Shown in pieces: positions 48,502 through 59,900 of a DNA stretch of 64,000 bases (within the stretch, counting starts at the first letter, position 1; each line of letters starts with the position of its first letter). The notes below the pieces were generated by a model. It worked only from the letters and a program-made list of their open reading frames with translations, ran no database searches and was not told where the DNA came from. Origin of the DNA: Heliopora coerulea (taxonomy: Eukaryota > Cnidaria > Anthozoa > Scleralcyonacea > Helioporidae); assembly GCA_030142905.1 (NCBI GenBank), contig JASJOG010000173.1, positions 1 to 64,000 of the forward strand. The letters are read 5' to 3'. Made by a program: the position numbers and the translations under genes.

Positions 48502-51500
48502 ATGGCTGCTGTTACAACCGAAGCTGTTCCAGTAGACCAGCTACAAAATATGCTCACATGCTCGATCTGTTTGGAAACACTGAATGACCCGAGAACCTTG
48601 CCTTGCTTTCATTCATTTTGTAAATGCTGTTTGGAGAAATTTGTAAGAAGCCACCGAGAGAAGGCAGTTGATAAAGTGATCGAAGAATTCAATTGTCCAA
48701 CATGCCGGTCGTTTTTTATACTAAAACGTGGCGAGGAAGTCTCAGGAATGGCGAGCAGTCATTTTATTCGTAATATGCTAGATGTGATTGCGATTCAACG
48801 CCGAGCGAAGGCTTCCAAGTGTTCAAGGTGCCAAGAACCTGCTATTAATCGATGTTTGACATGCCAGATGTTCATGTGTGTAAAATGTTTCGAAGCACAT
48901 GAAAGTTGGCCGGCTAACAAGAAACACAGTGTATTGTCGATAAACGAGTTGAGTGAACCTGAAGATCAGGCGAAGATCAGACCGAAACTTTACTGTGAGA
49001 AACACGAGAATAAGACGCTGAAATTTTACTGTGAGACTTGCAAGGAGTTAATTTGCACACACTGTATGGTGTTGAACCACGTTAAACAGAATCATTCGTG
49101 CCTCTTAATTGGCGACGTGGCTGATAAACAAAGAGAAGCGTTGAGATCGGGTTTCGCCGTACTTAAGAAGGAGTTAACTGAGGGTAACGAAGCACTAGAA
49201 GCAATCTACAATGTAACAGAATTTCTTGAGGATAACGCGAAGAAAGTTAAGACTCAAGTCATCAAGCAAAAGGAAGAAATCTTAAAAGTCGATGTACAGA
49301 AGTTGGAAGAGAAAGCACAGCTTATGATTAACGAAGTCGATAAAATATACAATACAATGCATAATGATCTCTCGCAGCAACGAGATGTCATAAGAGCTTA
49401 CGTTGACAAGGTAAAAAGCTCAGTTGATCTACCGAGAAGTCTTCTAGATAATGGCAATAACGAGGAAGTGCTTTTGTCCCAGAATATGATTGAACAAAAT
49501 ATAGAAAAGCTGAAAAATGAACGTCCGAAGGAGATGAAGCCTGTCCATGATGGTAAAATCGAATATGAAAGCAAACCAATAAAAGACGTTAATGCTACAG
49601 AGATCCTCGATAAATTAGGAGAAATAGGTAAGAATCGAAAATGAAAATTATAAAAATTGGCTGATTCGTGGAAGGACGTATATAGTCATGTACTCATATA
49701 TGTACACTCCAACGAAAACGCAATTAAGTTACTGTAGGTAAAAAGGTTGCCAAATGGATGCATCTTAAATATAATGGGTTTTCGAGGCAATATGTCATAC
49801 ACAAATTGTGTTTCACCAGAAATCCAAATACGAAAATTTGTAAAAAATGGGTACACGAGACGAGCATATGTGTCTGCTCCTGGCTGCTGATACGCTGAAA
49901 GATGATATGGTTCGATATGCAGAACATAGAATTATTAGCTAGGACACACTCATAAATGTTTCATTTGCGTACAGTACTTTTTCACAATCTAAATCCAAAG
50001 GAAAAAAAAATCCACTAAAATTTTTTATCTTATTTGGTACAATATAAATGCTCCAATACATGGTTCTGTATAGATGATCTCTCGTTATACTTTTAAATGA
50101 GATAAATATCTTTGGCAAGTATTGCGTCTTTCACTTCAGTCTTCTAACTGGAAATTTCCCCTCTCAAATTTTTCTCATTTTCTATAATCTATAGTGCAAA
50201 TGCCAACATTAAACTCTTGAAAAGAGCAGCTTACTAATCACAGTGACGTTTGTGAGAATAACTATCCGAAACTGTGATTATACTCAGGCGAATTTTATTC
50301 TGGTGACTTTGTTTGTTACCTTAAAATCTCGGCGACTACGTAGCGCTCAATAAACGTTTTCCTCCCATTCTTCTGTTTAGCTTGTTTTCCTATACTTGGT
50401 AATTTATCCAGGTTCTCAATGATTCTGAAACGAAAATATCAGTTTTTGTATCAAATGAAAGATTGGATGGACGATAAGTGTAAATGGAATCTTTGTTATC
50501 GAGCTTCCAGAGATGGGTGGAGAGCAGAGGATTTTCACAGATGCTGTGACAACAAGGGACCTACAGTGACTTTAGTGAGAGTTGGAGATTATATTTTTGG
50601 TGGATACACAGATCAGAACTGGGCAGGTAAATGATTTAAAACTGCAGATCTTCTCACCGGAGAAATGCCAACTCAAATTAGAGATCTAAAAACACAAAAG
50701 ATTTAGGTAGCTTTTCATATAGTGTTGTAAAAGATCCTTTCCGAACGGTCACATTCTTTGTTCCCGTTCCATTGTTCAAAGTGGAACTAGCTGCGAGCTA
50801 AAGTTCAGTTCACCAAAAGGGACAAGCTTTAAGTTCCTCAGGGTTAGTTTCGTCATGTTCTTGACGCCGGTTTAAAGTGCTAATTCAGTTCTTGCATTGT
50901 TCCATCCACAGAAGGGCTCAGCGTTTTAATGTTTAGGTGCGTTCGTTTGTCTTTTCTTACACGGAATTAAATTTCAGAGTTTGGAACGTACCAGTTATAA
51001 CAGTAACCAGTAGGAACGTACCAGTTATAAGCACAAAGTGAAGTCTGAAATAGCGTTTGAACACTCCGTAGTATTCTAAACTCAGAAAGCCACAAAACAA
51101 TAAAGGTGGTACGGATAATTATGATTTTAGGCCAGCTTGCCCAGCCACATCAGTGTCAGTTTGCTTTTTTGTTCGTTTTCACATTATTCCTCCCGATTTT
51201 CTCGTAAAAATTCTTCCCCGCTTTTATTATTCACATTTAAGGCAGACAATTCGTTTTTCCTTTTATGAGTTTGAGAAAACAAATACGAATATTTAAAGTT
51301 TCACCCAGGTATGTCGTTCCCCGACGAATTGTTCAATTTTCCCCTACGGGGGGGGCTGTAGCCTTGCCCCCCTCTGGTGCCACCCATGGAATATATTTCA
51401 ATTTCTCTATTCCTTCTTGTTGCTATTGAACTTGATAATGAAGCATAAATTTTCATCTCCATCTTACCTTTTTTCCCCTCACAGAAAACAGAGCAAGCTT

Positions 51501-52402
51501 TATTGAAATCCATTGTTTGTTCGCTATTTTCGACTGTGTAATTTTGCTGACCTCAAAACCAGGGAACAGTAGAACTCACCAGAGGTCTGCTAACAAACGT
51601 CCAAGTGGAAATTGAAATAATGGAGACGACTGAAACACTTTTCGGTGATCTCACACGAACAAAGGTAGCGCAAACATAAATCTATGCTGGTTGTGATGTC
51701 ACGTCGAGAATTTCAAATATCGATATGGGAGGAATGGACAACATCAGAGTCTCGAAGAATGCAATTTACGCATTAGCCTGTATAAAAGTTCGCGGAAAGG
51801 TGTCGTTTCTTGTCAATCACCCGAAAAAGATTTGACGAAAAGAAATGTCAAAGTATATTTTCAATGTTCTTCAAGGATCCTCCGCTAAAAAACACAAAAA
51901 ACAAAAAAACTATTACAAATCAAGTTGTATTAACTTTTAACTTAACATTTTAATTAAGAAAAGAATTGAGACAAATTTCAGATGTCTTTTATGTCAATTG
52001 AGTAAAAATTAAAACAACAACAACAACAACAACAACAAAACAAAAACAATGAAATGAACGCACTCAATAAATGTTTCATATTTTATTTCAGGTGATGGTT
52101 TTAGACCCTCGAACAGTTCGTTTGTGTTCTCGCTACAAAACAAGGACAACTTGCCTCCATTTAAAGCTCCTGTGTGTCGTAATGAATATGCGATCTACTC
52201 CTCCCGTCGTTATGGACCAACCTTTGGTGACGGTCATGATCTGTACATTGCAGATAACCCTCATGTCAATAATAAATCGTACACATATTTTGGCAGCTCA
52301 TACAAACAACCTCAAGACTACTCTCATGGAAGTGAAAAGAAACGTTTCCTTTTAGCTGGAAGTTCTCCGTTCACACCAAATGAAATTGAAGTGTTTTACT
52401 AA
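48502..52402 (+). CDS. RBCC-TLDc gene copy D
   Basis: Exons 48502-49627, 50381-50626 and 52092-52402; 560 residues, TAA stop. RING ligands are all present, and the last pair lies in FNCPTCRSFF. B-boxes and coiled coil are as in copy A. Exon 2 reads MKDWMDDKCKWNLCYRASRD and ends TDQNWA. Exon 3 has GPTFGDGHDLYIADN and ends FTPNEIEVFY, so the TLDc domain is complete. Intron 2 holds only the right part of the ancestral MITE, and an (AAC)n tract lies before the acceptor (about 52011-52040). Intact and presumably functional; the role is as argued for copy A. Confidence 0.88.
50935..51388. mobile_element. hAT-like MITE in intron 2, unit D copy, left end deleted
   Basis: The right end GGTGCCACCCATG is followed by GAATATAT (51389-51396). 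The left terminus is gone: sequence passes from CAGCGTTTTAA straight into MITE-internal GTTTAGGTGCGTTCG. Confidence 0.65.
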
Positions 52403-54497
52403 ATATTACCAACTTATTATACCTCATCAGGTCACATCAAAACCAGGGCTCTGACAAATTGACCCTTACCAGAACGAAACGCGATATTATAAATTGAAAA
52501 CACAATTCTTGATACCAGGGGCGTGGGCACTTAGAGAAACGTTGGAGTTGATTAACCGATGACATCATTAATGAAATTCTCCGATTAAGAAGAGTGGCTT
52601 GGAAATCAAAAAGAATAATTTGGGAACCAGGTAAAATATGTCGGTTTGCACAAGTGCTGGATCTGTACTATTACTAAAACAGATTATGAAGATAGGTCTT
52701 GACCTGGAAAGAACAGTTATGGGGCAAAACACTTTTGTTCACTTCCGCGTTGGTTCAGTGTCCTTAAAAGTCAAAAACGGCTTCTACTTCTGCGACAGGT
52801 CACAAACTATAATATCATTGCTGTTGGTAATAGCTCTTGCAAAACATTAGAGCAAATTGTCAATGATTTCTGAGGTCTTCATTTGTTACCTGGCAATCAA
52901 CGTCTCGTCTGATTAGTAAGAATTCCAAAACTGGTCCTCAAGGGCCGTGCGGTGGTCTGGAGTCACTCAGCCTCTACTTTGTGATTCTTGTGCTTCATCT
53001 CGGTAACTGTATTTCTTGGGGGTGGTGGAGGGGAAGGTGATACATGCGAATTACCCATTGTGCGTCATTGTTCCATCTTGGGATATGTAAATGTTTTTGA
53101 TAAATTGTTTCATTAAAAGAAAATGGAAAACCGAGTTCATGTGCCAGTCAAATCATGGTTTTATACTTTTTAAACAAATAACAGGCAAAAGAGAGAAAAA
53201 AATTGAAAGGAAGTAGAGATAGAAAAAATTCGGTTTTTGAAAAGAACTGCTGGGTGGTTGGACTGTCGAAGGGCATTAAGTACAATTCAATATTCCAACA
53301 ATTCGTTTTGTAAAAGAATTCTGTTTGTAAAAGTAACTTTAAATTAAACTTTTAAAATAAATTTAGTTGTTTTGATGAAGTAGGCTCAGCACAATGGTAA
53401 GTTTTGGAATTTTAAAGCTTTTCAAACGAAATAATAGTTTCCAGCCTGAAAAAAACCAAACAAACCCCAAAACAAAAACAAAACAAAAAAAAAACAAAAC
53501 AAAAAAAACCAAAAAAAAAACCAAAACAAAAGAAACAAACAAACAACAATAAAATCCCCCAAAACCCAAAACAAATCGACAACAGGGAGCATCTTATCGT
53601 GTTGTCGTTCATTTATTCGAAAGGTTCCTTCCCAATCAGCTTCATCTTTTTCTTTCTTTTCTTTTTCACTCCAGTTTCGTACGTGCACTCACTGCATTAA
53701 TTACGTACTACTACAGACTGTCCTACTTAAAGACCTGGTCAAATCGGGACTTTACTCGGTAGGTCAGAGGACATGCTTTTCTAAAAAATTTCAAAATCTC
53801 GATGTCTTGAAACACCATTTCTAGCAATCCCAGACGAACAATGCTCAGTAAGTTGATCGCCATTTTGCGCTTGTTTTATTTATAAAAAAATGCTATAGTA
53901 GTGAAAGGCAAAGTATCGTAATTACTCAGACTGAGACATAATCATCGAGATGAAGTTAGAAAAATCGGATGTTACTGACTGATTAACGCAACCAGTCCCA
54001 TTTATGTCCTGAAGCAGATGTCAAAATCGGGATTTTTCGTATCCCGATTACATATGGGTCGGGATCGGGATAATCCCATCGAAATCGGAATGGTTGGGCA
54101 GTCTGCTATTGTCATTCGCTGCGCTTAACAGCCACTATCAGGATTTACACCAAAGGAGTGTTGGTATTTACAGCAGCGCGCGTGGACGTCAATGAAACCA
54201 GCAATATTGTGGAGTTTCGACTTGAGCATAAGAACTGAATGACAAGCTGGGTGCTGTTACCAGTTGTTCTGCATGCCATCCGTACTAAGATGCGAGTCTA
54301 ACAGCCATCCAGTTATTTTTTCGGCGAAGAGGATGGTGTCCATGTCTAGGGGCTGTAATATATACTCTCTAAATATGTCCAAAAAATGAGGTCTTAATTT
54401 GGCTGCTTAGACAGGACTGGAAAATGAGATTTTGAAAGTCAAAAACGTCTTAATGATTTTCACTTACCTACTTCATTCGACTTTTTATTGAAGATGC
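52403..54497. other. 3' intergenic block of unit D, A-like and truncated
   Basis: Almost identical to 13484-15560, including the hairpin AATCGGGAT/ATCCCGATT and an A-rich tract (53450-53573). It ends at GAAGATGCGACCTT, where unit E begins. No gene. Confidence 0.55.
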
Positions 54498-54925
54498 GAC
54501 CTTGGTGTTTAAGTGATATGTTAACCTTCGAGCTTTGCCCTCAGGTTTATGTGTTGCTTAAACACCTTGGTCACAGTATATAGCCTTTATGTAATGGAAG
54601 CCCAACAAAAACAACAGGGAAATAAAAGAGAAATGCTTTATCTATAATTGTGAAGGGAAGTAATCAGTAAACCATATTGCCTCATGATAGTTTAATATTG
54701 ATCATGGGGAATGTCATTCCCCCAGGCAAAATAGTGGAAGATGGCCTTCATTCTGCATACCCCTTGGTGCACAATAGTGATAAAGTATCTCCCTTTGACC
54801 AAGGATTAAAGCAATTCATCCCCACACATCCCTTATAACTGTACATGTATTGGATGCTGTAATGTAATATGATTCTCTGTAATTCTCCTTAGTCTTCTTG
54901 GTTCTATTAAAACCATCCATTTGTT

Positions 54926-54961
54926 ACAGCTGTTAGTTTTCAGATGTAAACTAACAGCTGT
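54926..54961. repeat. Perfect hairpin at a deletion junction in NAXE copy E
   Basis: A 14-bp stem (ACAGCTGTTAGTTT, 54926-54939) pairs with AAACTAACAGCTGT (54948-54961) around an 8-base loop. In units A and B the flanking sequences are separated by about 250 bases that include the NAXE acceptor; here the hairpin replaces them. Confidence 0.85.
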
Positions 54962-54966
54962 ATCAG

Positions 54967-55515
54967 ATGTGGATATACCATTCATCACAGACCTTCCATC
55001 TGCGACAGATGTCAGTGCCAAGTATAACTTCATTGTGGATGCAATGTTTGGGTTCAGTTTCAAAGGCAGCATTCGAGAACCTTTCAACACAGTCATCCAA
55101 ACATTAAAAGACTTTAAGTCTCCTCTATGTTCAGTTGATGTTCCATCAGGTAGCTGACCCACTTCCAGCTCTTTTTGTTTGTTCATTTGTTTGTTCATTT
55201 GTTTGTTCATTCATCCACTCTTATGTTTGTTCTTTTGTTCATTTGCTCCTTCCTTCCTCCCTTCTCTTGTTTCACACTCAAATATCCTTCCAAATCGTTA
55301 TATCTTTTATAGGTTGGGATGTTGAAAAAGGTGCACAGGATGGTCTACAACCAGACTTCCTCATATCTCTGACAGCCCCCAAGCTCTGTGCCAAGAATTT
55401 CAAAGGAAGACATCATTACGTCGGAGGACGATTTGTTCCCAAAAGTCTTCACGATAAATACAGACTAGACCTGCCAGATTATCCTGGAAAGGACTGCTGC
55501 ATCCTTCTAGACTAA
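54967..55515 (+). pseudogene. NAXE: NAXE fragment, copy E, acceptor and exon start deleted
   Basis: Coding similarity begins at [15 protein letters not shown] near 54970; the acceptor and about 27 codons present in copy A (2439-2517) are gone. The donor is at 55150, and the second exon, 55313-55515, is open to TAA. The retained part has [10 protein letters not shown] and DVPSG. Without the acceptor and N-terminus this cannot be spliced as a NAXE gene. The sequence resembles copy A more than copy B. Confidence 0.8.
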
Positions 55516-56910
55516 CATTGGTATTTTGGGACGTGGTATCAGTAATTTCTCTTCAAAAGAAGATGCACAGTATTTCAAGAGCTGGTTTAATGATGTAGTC
55601 ATGTATCATGAATGTTGTGAGCGAAGTAATGGAAAGTGGCCGAATAGTATAGCAATTAAATACAATAATAAGAAGCATGGTGTCGTATCTTGCGGCCTGA
55701 AAGAGAGATAACCCACTCGCCATTCCGGTCTTGCTTTAGAGACAAACAAGAGTTGAATGGATATTGTGTCATAGCACAGTTTTTGAGTATAGTAGATTTG
55801 TAAGGATGGGGTGCTGGTGCCACAGTGGGGTCTCTCCCCACTGTGACTCGGGTACATTCCGGCTCCATGCAGTTATTTGATTAAAACTACCTTAGCCACA
55901 TGTGAGAAGAGTGTTGTCCAGTTTGACTCTACCAAACATCACAAGTTTTCTCCGGGTACTCCGGTTTCGTCCAGTAGTAACACTTGACCCATGAGAGGTG
56001 GACCTTACCTGACCTCTAGAGAGAACAGCTCAGGTAGCTGATAGGGTTATCCAGTATTTAACACTTATTCGCAGAAGGTGAAGTAAATATTACTGATATA
56101 ATCGTCGAGGGGATTATTCAATAATATTCACTGAGCCTGACACGAATAATTGTTTCAGTATAATTAACAGGTGATTATTTGAAAGAAAGTAGTAAAGAAG
56201 GTGTTTTAAAAATTGGTAGGTAATATTTTCATAAGTCGCCGCCAATTTGCTTCTGTGTCTTCATTGTTATGTTCACCTGTAGGTGAATATCGAGTATTAT
56301 GACGTGTTTTCGGACCAATCATTTCGCAGGAGTTTCGATAATCACCTGTGTAATTATATTAAAAAAGTAAATCACGACAAAAAGACATCCATCCTGAAAA
56401 CCTGTCCCATAATCCAATGTTATTGTTGCTATTACCAGGCGTACGAGAAAACTTTGGAATGTCAAATTTCAGGAAGACTTGCCAACTGTCAATGGTGGTC
56501 AGCGCTTTGCTCTCTATTGTCGTTCACATAAGAGGGTGACGTGGGTGGCACAATATTTCTGAGGAGAGATATTTTATTTTGCGCTCCGAAACGTGATGTT
56601 TAATATATTCTAGGAATATTTTGTTTGTTGAACATTGACTTGCAGCTAACTTGAGTGTGCTACAATTGAAATAGGAGTTTTTATAAGATCTTCTGTGAGG
56701 TGTTTGGCCACGGATTGAAAATTACGGAACGGTCACAGCAGGATGCATTACCACTTCCAAAGAAAACCAAGACTCATATTACCTCTGTGAACTTAACCAG
56801 AGCGTCAGGGTACTTCGTTGAAGTCCAAACACCTTTTTTCTCTTCTTTTGTCTTCAATTCAACTCAATCCGTATTCCAGCGTCTGAGAAACCACTTGTTC
56901 ATTCCCTACA
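55516..56910. other. NAXE 3' flank, fold-back repeat and 5' flank of copy E
   Basis: Equivalent of 3051-4057 joined directly to 9149-9538 of unit A. It shows the uninterrupted hAT target site (TTGTCGTTCACATAAGAGGG, about 56517). 21-bp inverted arms at 56159-56358. Confidence 0.6.
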
Positions 56911-59900
56911 ATGGCTGCTGCTGCAACCGAAGCTGTTCCAGTAGATCAACTACAAAGTATGCTCACGTGCTCGATCTGTTTGGAAACACTGAATGACCCG
57001 AGAACCTTGCCTTGTTTTCATTCATTTTGTAAAAGCTGTTTGGAGAAGTTTGTAAGCATCCACCGAAAGAAGGCAGTTGATAAAGTGATCGAAGAATTCA
57101 ACTGTCCAACATGCCGGTCAGTATTTATACTAAAACGTGGCGAGGAAGTCTCAGGAATGGCGAGCAGTCATTTTATTCGCAATATGCTAGATGTCATTGC
57201 GATTCAACGCCAAGCGAAGGCTTCCAAGTGTTCAAGGTGCCAAGAACCTGCTATTAATCGATGTTTGACATGCCAGATGTTCATGTGTGTAAAATGTTTC
57301 GAAGCACATGAAAGTTGGCCGGTTAACAAGAAACACAGTGTACTTTCGATAAACGAGTTGAGTGAACCTGAAAATCAGGCGAAAATCAGACCGAAACTTT
57401 ACTGTGAGAAACACGAAAACAAGACGCTTAAGTTTTACTGCGAGACGTGCAAGGAGCTCATTTGCACACACTGTATGGTGTTGAACCACGTTAAACAGAA
57501 TCACTCGTGCCTCTCAATTGGCGACGTGGCTGATGAACGAAGAGAAGCGTTGAGATCGGGTTTCGCCGTGCTTAACAAGGAGTTAAATGAGGGTAGCAAA
57601 GCATTAGAAGCAATCTACAATGTCACAGAATTTCTTGAGAATAACGGGAAGAAAGTTAAGGCTCAAGTCATCCATCAAAAGGAAGAAATTTTAAAAGCCG
57701 TTGCACAGAAGTTAGAAGAGAAAGCACGGTATATGATCAACGAGGTGGATAAAATATACAATACAATGCATAATGATCTCTCGAAGCAACGAGATGTCAT
57801 AAGAGCTTACGTTGACAAGGTGAAAAGCTCAGTAGACCTACAAAGAAGTCTTCTAGATAATGGCAACAACGAGGAAGTGCTTTTGTCCCAAAATATGATT
57901 GAACAAAATATAGAAAAGTTAAAAAATGAACGTCCGAAGGAGATGAAGCCTGTCCACGATGGCAAAATCGAATATGAAAGCAAACCCATCAAAGACGTGA
58001 ATGCTACAGAGATCCTCGATAAATTAGGAGAAATAGGTAAGAATCGAAAATGAAAATTATAAAGATTGGCTGATACGTGGAAGGACGTATGTAGTCAGCA
58101 CTCATGTAAATTCCAACGAAAACGCAATTAAGTTATGTATAAGGTTGCCAAATAGCATACAACTTGAATGTAATGGTTTTCGGGGCTATATTTCATACAC
58201 AAATAGTGTTTCATCAGAAATCCAAACACTAAAATTTGTGAAACGTGGGTCCACGAGACGAGCATTTGTGTCTGCTCCTGGCTGCTGTTACACTGAAAGA
58301 TGATATGGTTCGATATGCGAGTCATAGAATTATTTCCAAGGACACACTCATAAATGTTTCATTTGGGTACAGTACTTCTCCGAAATATAAATCCAAAAGA
58401 AAAAAAAGCCACTAAAATTTTTTATCTCACTTTGTACTATATAAATGCTGCAATATGGTTCTGTATAGATGATCTCTCGCTATACTTTTAAATGAGATAA
58501 ATATCTTTGGCAAGTATTTGGTCTTCCACTTCACTCTTCGAACTGGAAAATCTCCTCTCAAATTTTTTTCATTTTGTATAATCTATAGTGCAAATGCCAA
58601 CATTAAACTCTTGAAAAGAGCAGGTTGCTAATCACAGTGACGTTTGTGAGAATGACTATCCAAAACTGTGATTATACTCAGGCGAATTTTATTCTGGTGA
58701 CTTTGTTTTTGACCTTAAAATCTAAGCGACTACGTAGCGCTCAATTAACAGTTTCCTCCCATTCTTCTGTTTAGGTTGTCCTTCTATACTTGATAATTTA
58801 TCCAGTTCCTCGATGATTCTGAAAGGAAAATATCAGTTTTTGTATCAAATGAAAGAATGGTCGGATGATAAGTTTAAATGGAATCTTTGTTATCGAGCTT
58901 CTAGAGATGGGTGGAGAGCACAGGATTTTCACAGATGCTGTGACAACAAGGGGCCTACAGTGACTTTAGTGAGAGTTGGAGATTATATTTTTGGCGGATA
59001 CACAGATGAGAACTGGGCAGGTAAATGAATGAAAACTCTAGGTCTTCTCACCGGAGAAATGCCGACTCATATTAGCGATCTAAAAACACAAAAGATGCAG
59101 GTAGCCTTTCATATAGTGTTGCAAAAGATCCTTTCATATAGTGTTGCAGAGATCCTCGATAAATTAGGAGAAATAGGTAAGAATCGAAAATGAAAATTAT
59201 AAAGATTGGCTGATACGTGGAAGGACGTATGTAGTCAGCACTCATGTAAATTCCAACGAAAACGCAATTAAGTTATGTATAAGGTTGCCAAATAGCATAC
59301 AACTTGAATGTAATGGTTTTCGGGGCTATATTTCATACACAAATAGTGTTTCATCAGAAATCCAAACACTAAAATTTGTGAAACGTGGGTCCACGAGACG
59401 AGCATTTGTGTCTGCTCCTGGCTGCTGTTACACTGAAAGATGATATGGTTCGATATGCGGGACATAGAATTATTCGCTAGGACACACCCATAAATGTTTC
59501 ACTTGCGAACAGTACTTTTGCACAATCTAAAGGCAAAAAAAAACCCAAAAAAACCGGTAATATTTTTTATCTTATTTGGTACTATATAAATGCTCCAATA
59601 TGGTTCTGTATAGACGATCTCTCGCTATACTTTTAAATGAGATAAATATCTTTGGAAGTATTGCGTCTTTCGCTTCACTCTTCGAATTGGACATTTCCCC
59701 TCTCAAATTTTCGTCATTTTCGATAATCTATAGTGCAAATGCCAACATTAAACTCTTGAAAAGAGCAGCTTACTTATCACAGTGACGTTTGCGAGAATAA
59801 CTATCCGAAACTGTGATTATACTCAGGCGAATTTTATTCTGGTGACTTTGTTTCTCACCTTAAAATATCGGCGACTACGTAGCGCTCAATTAACGTTGTC

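Larger units (their letters stand above)
46318..54497. repeat. Tandem segmental-duplication unit D (3' truncated, mosaic)
   Basis: The 5' half lacks the CPT1/NAXE block and shares the C-specific sequence around 47281-47450. The 3' half (about 52403-54497) is nearly identical to unit A 13484-15560 instead. It stops abruptly inside the 3' block at a microhomology junction with unit E. Unit D therefore looks like a recombinant of C-like and A-like units. Confidence 0.8.
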
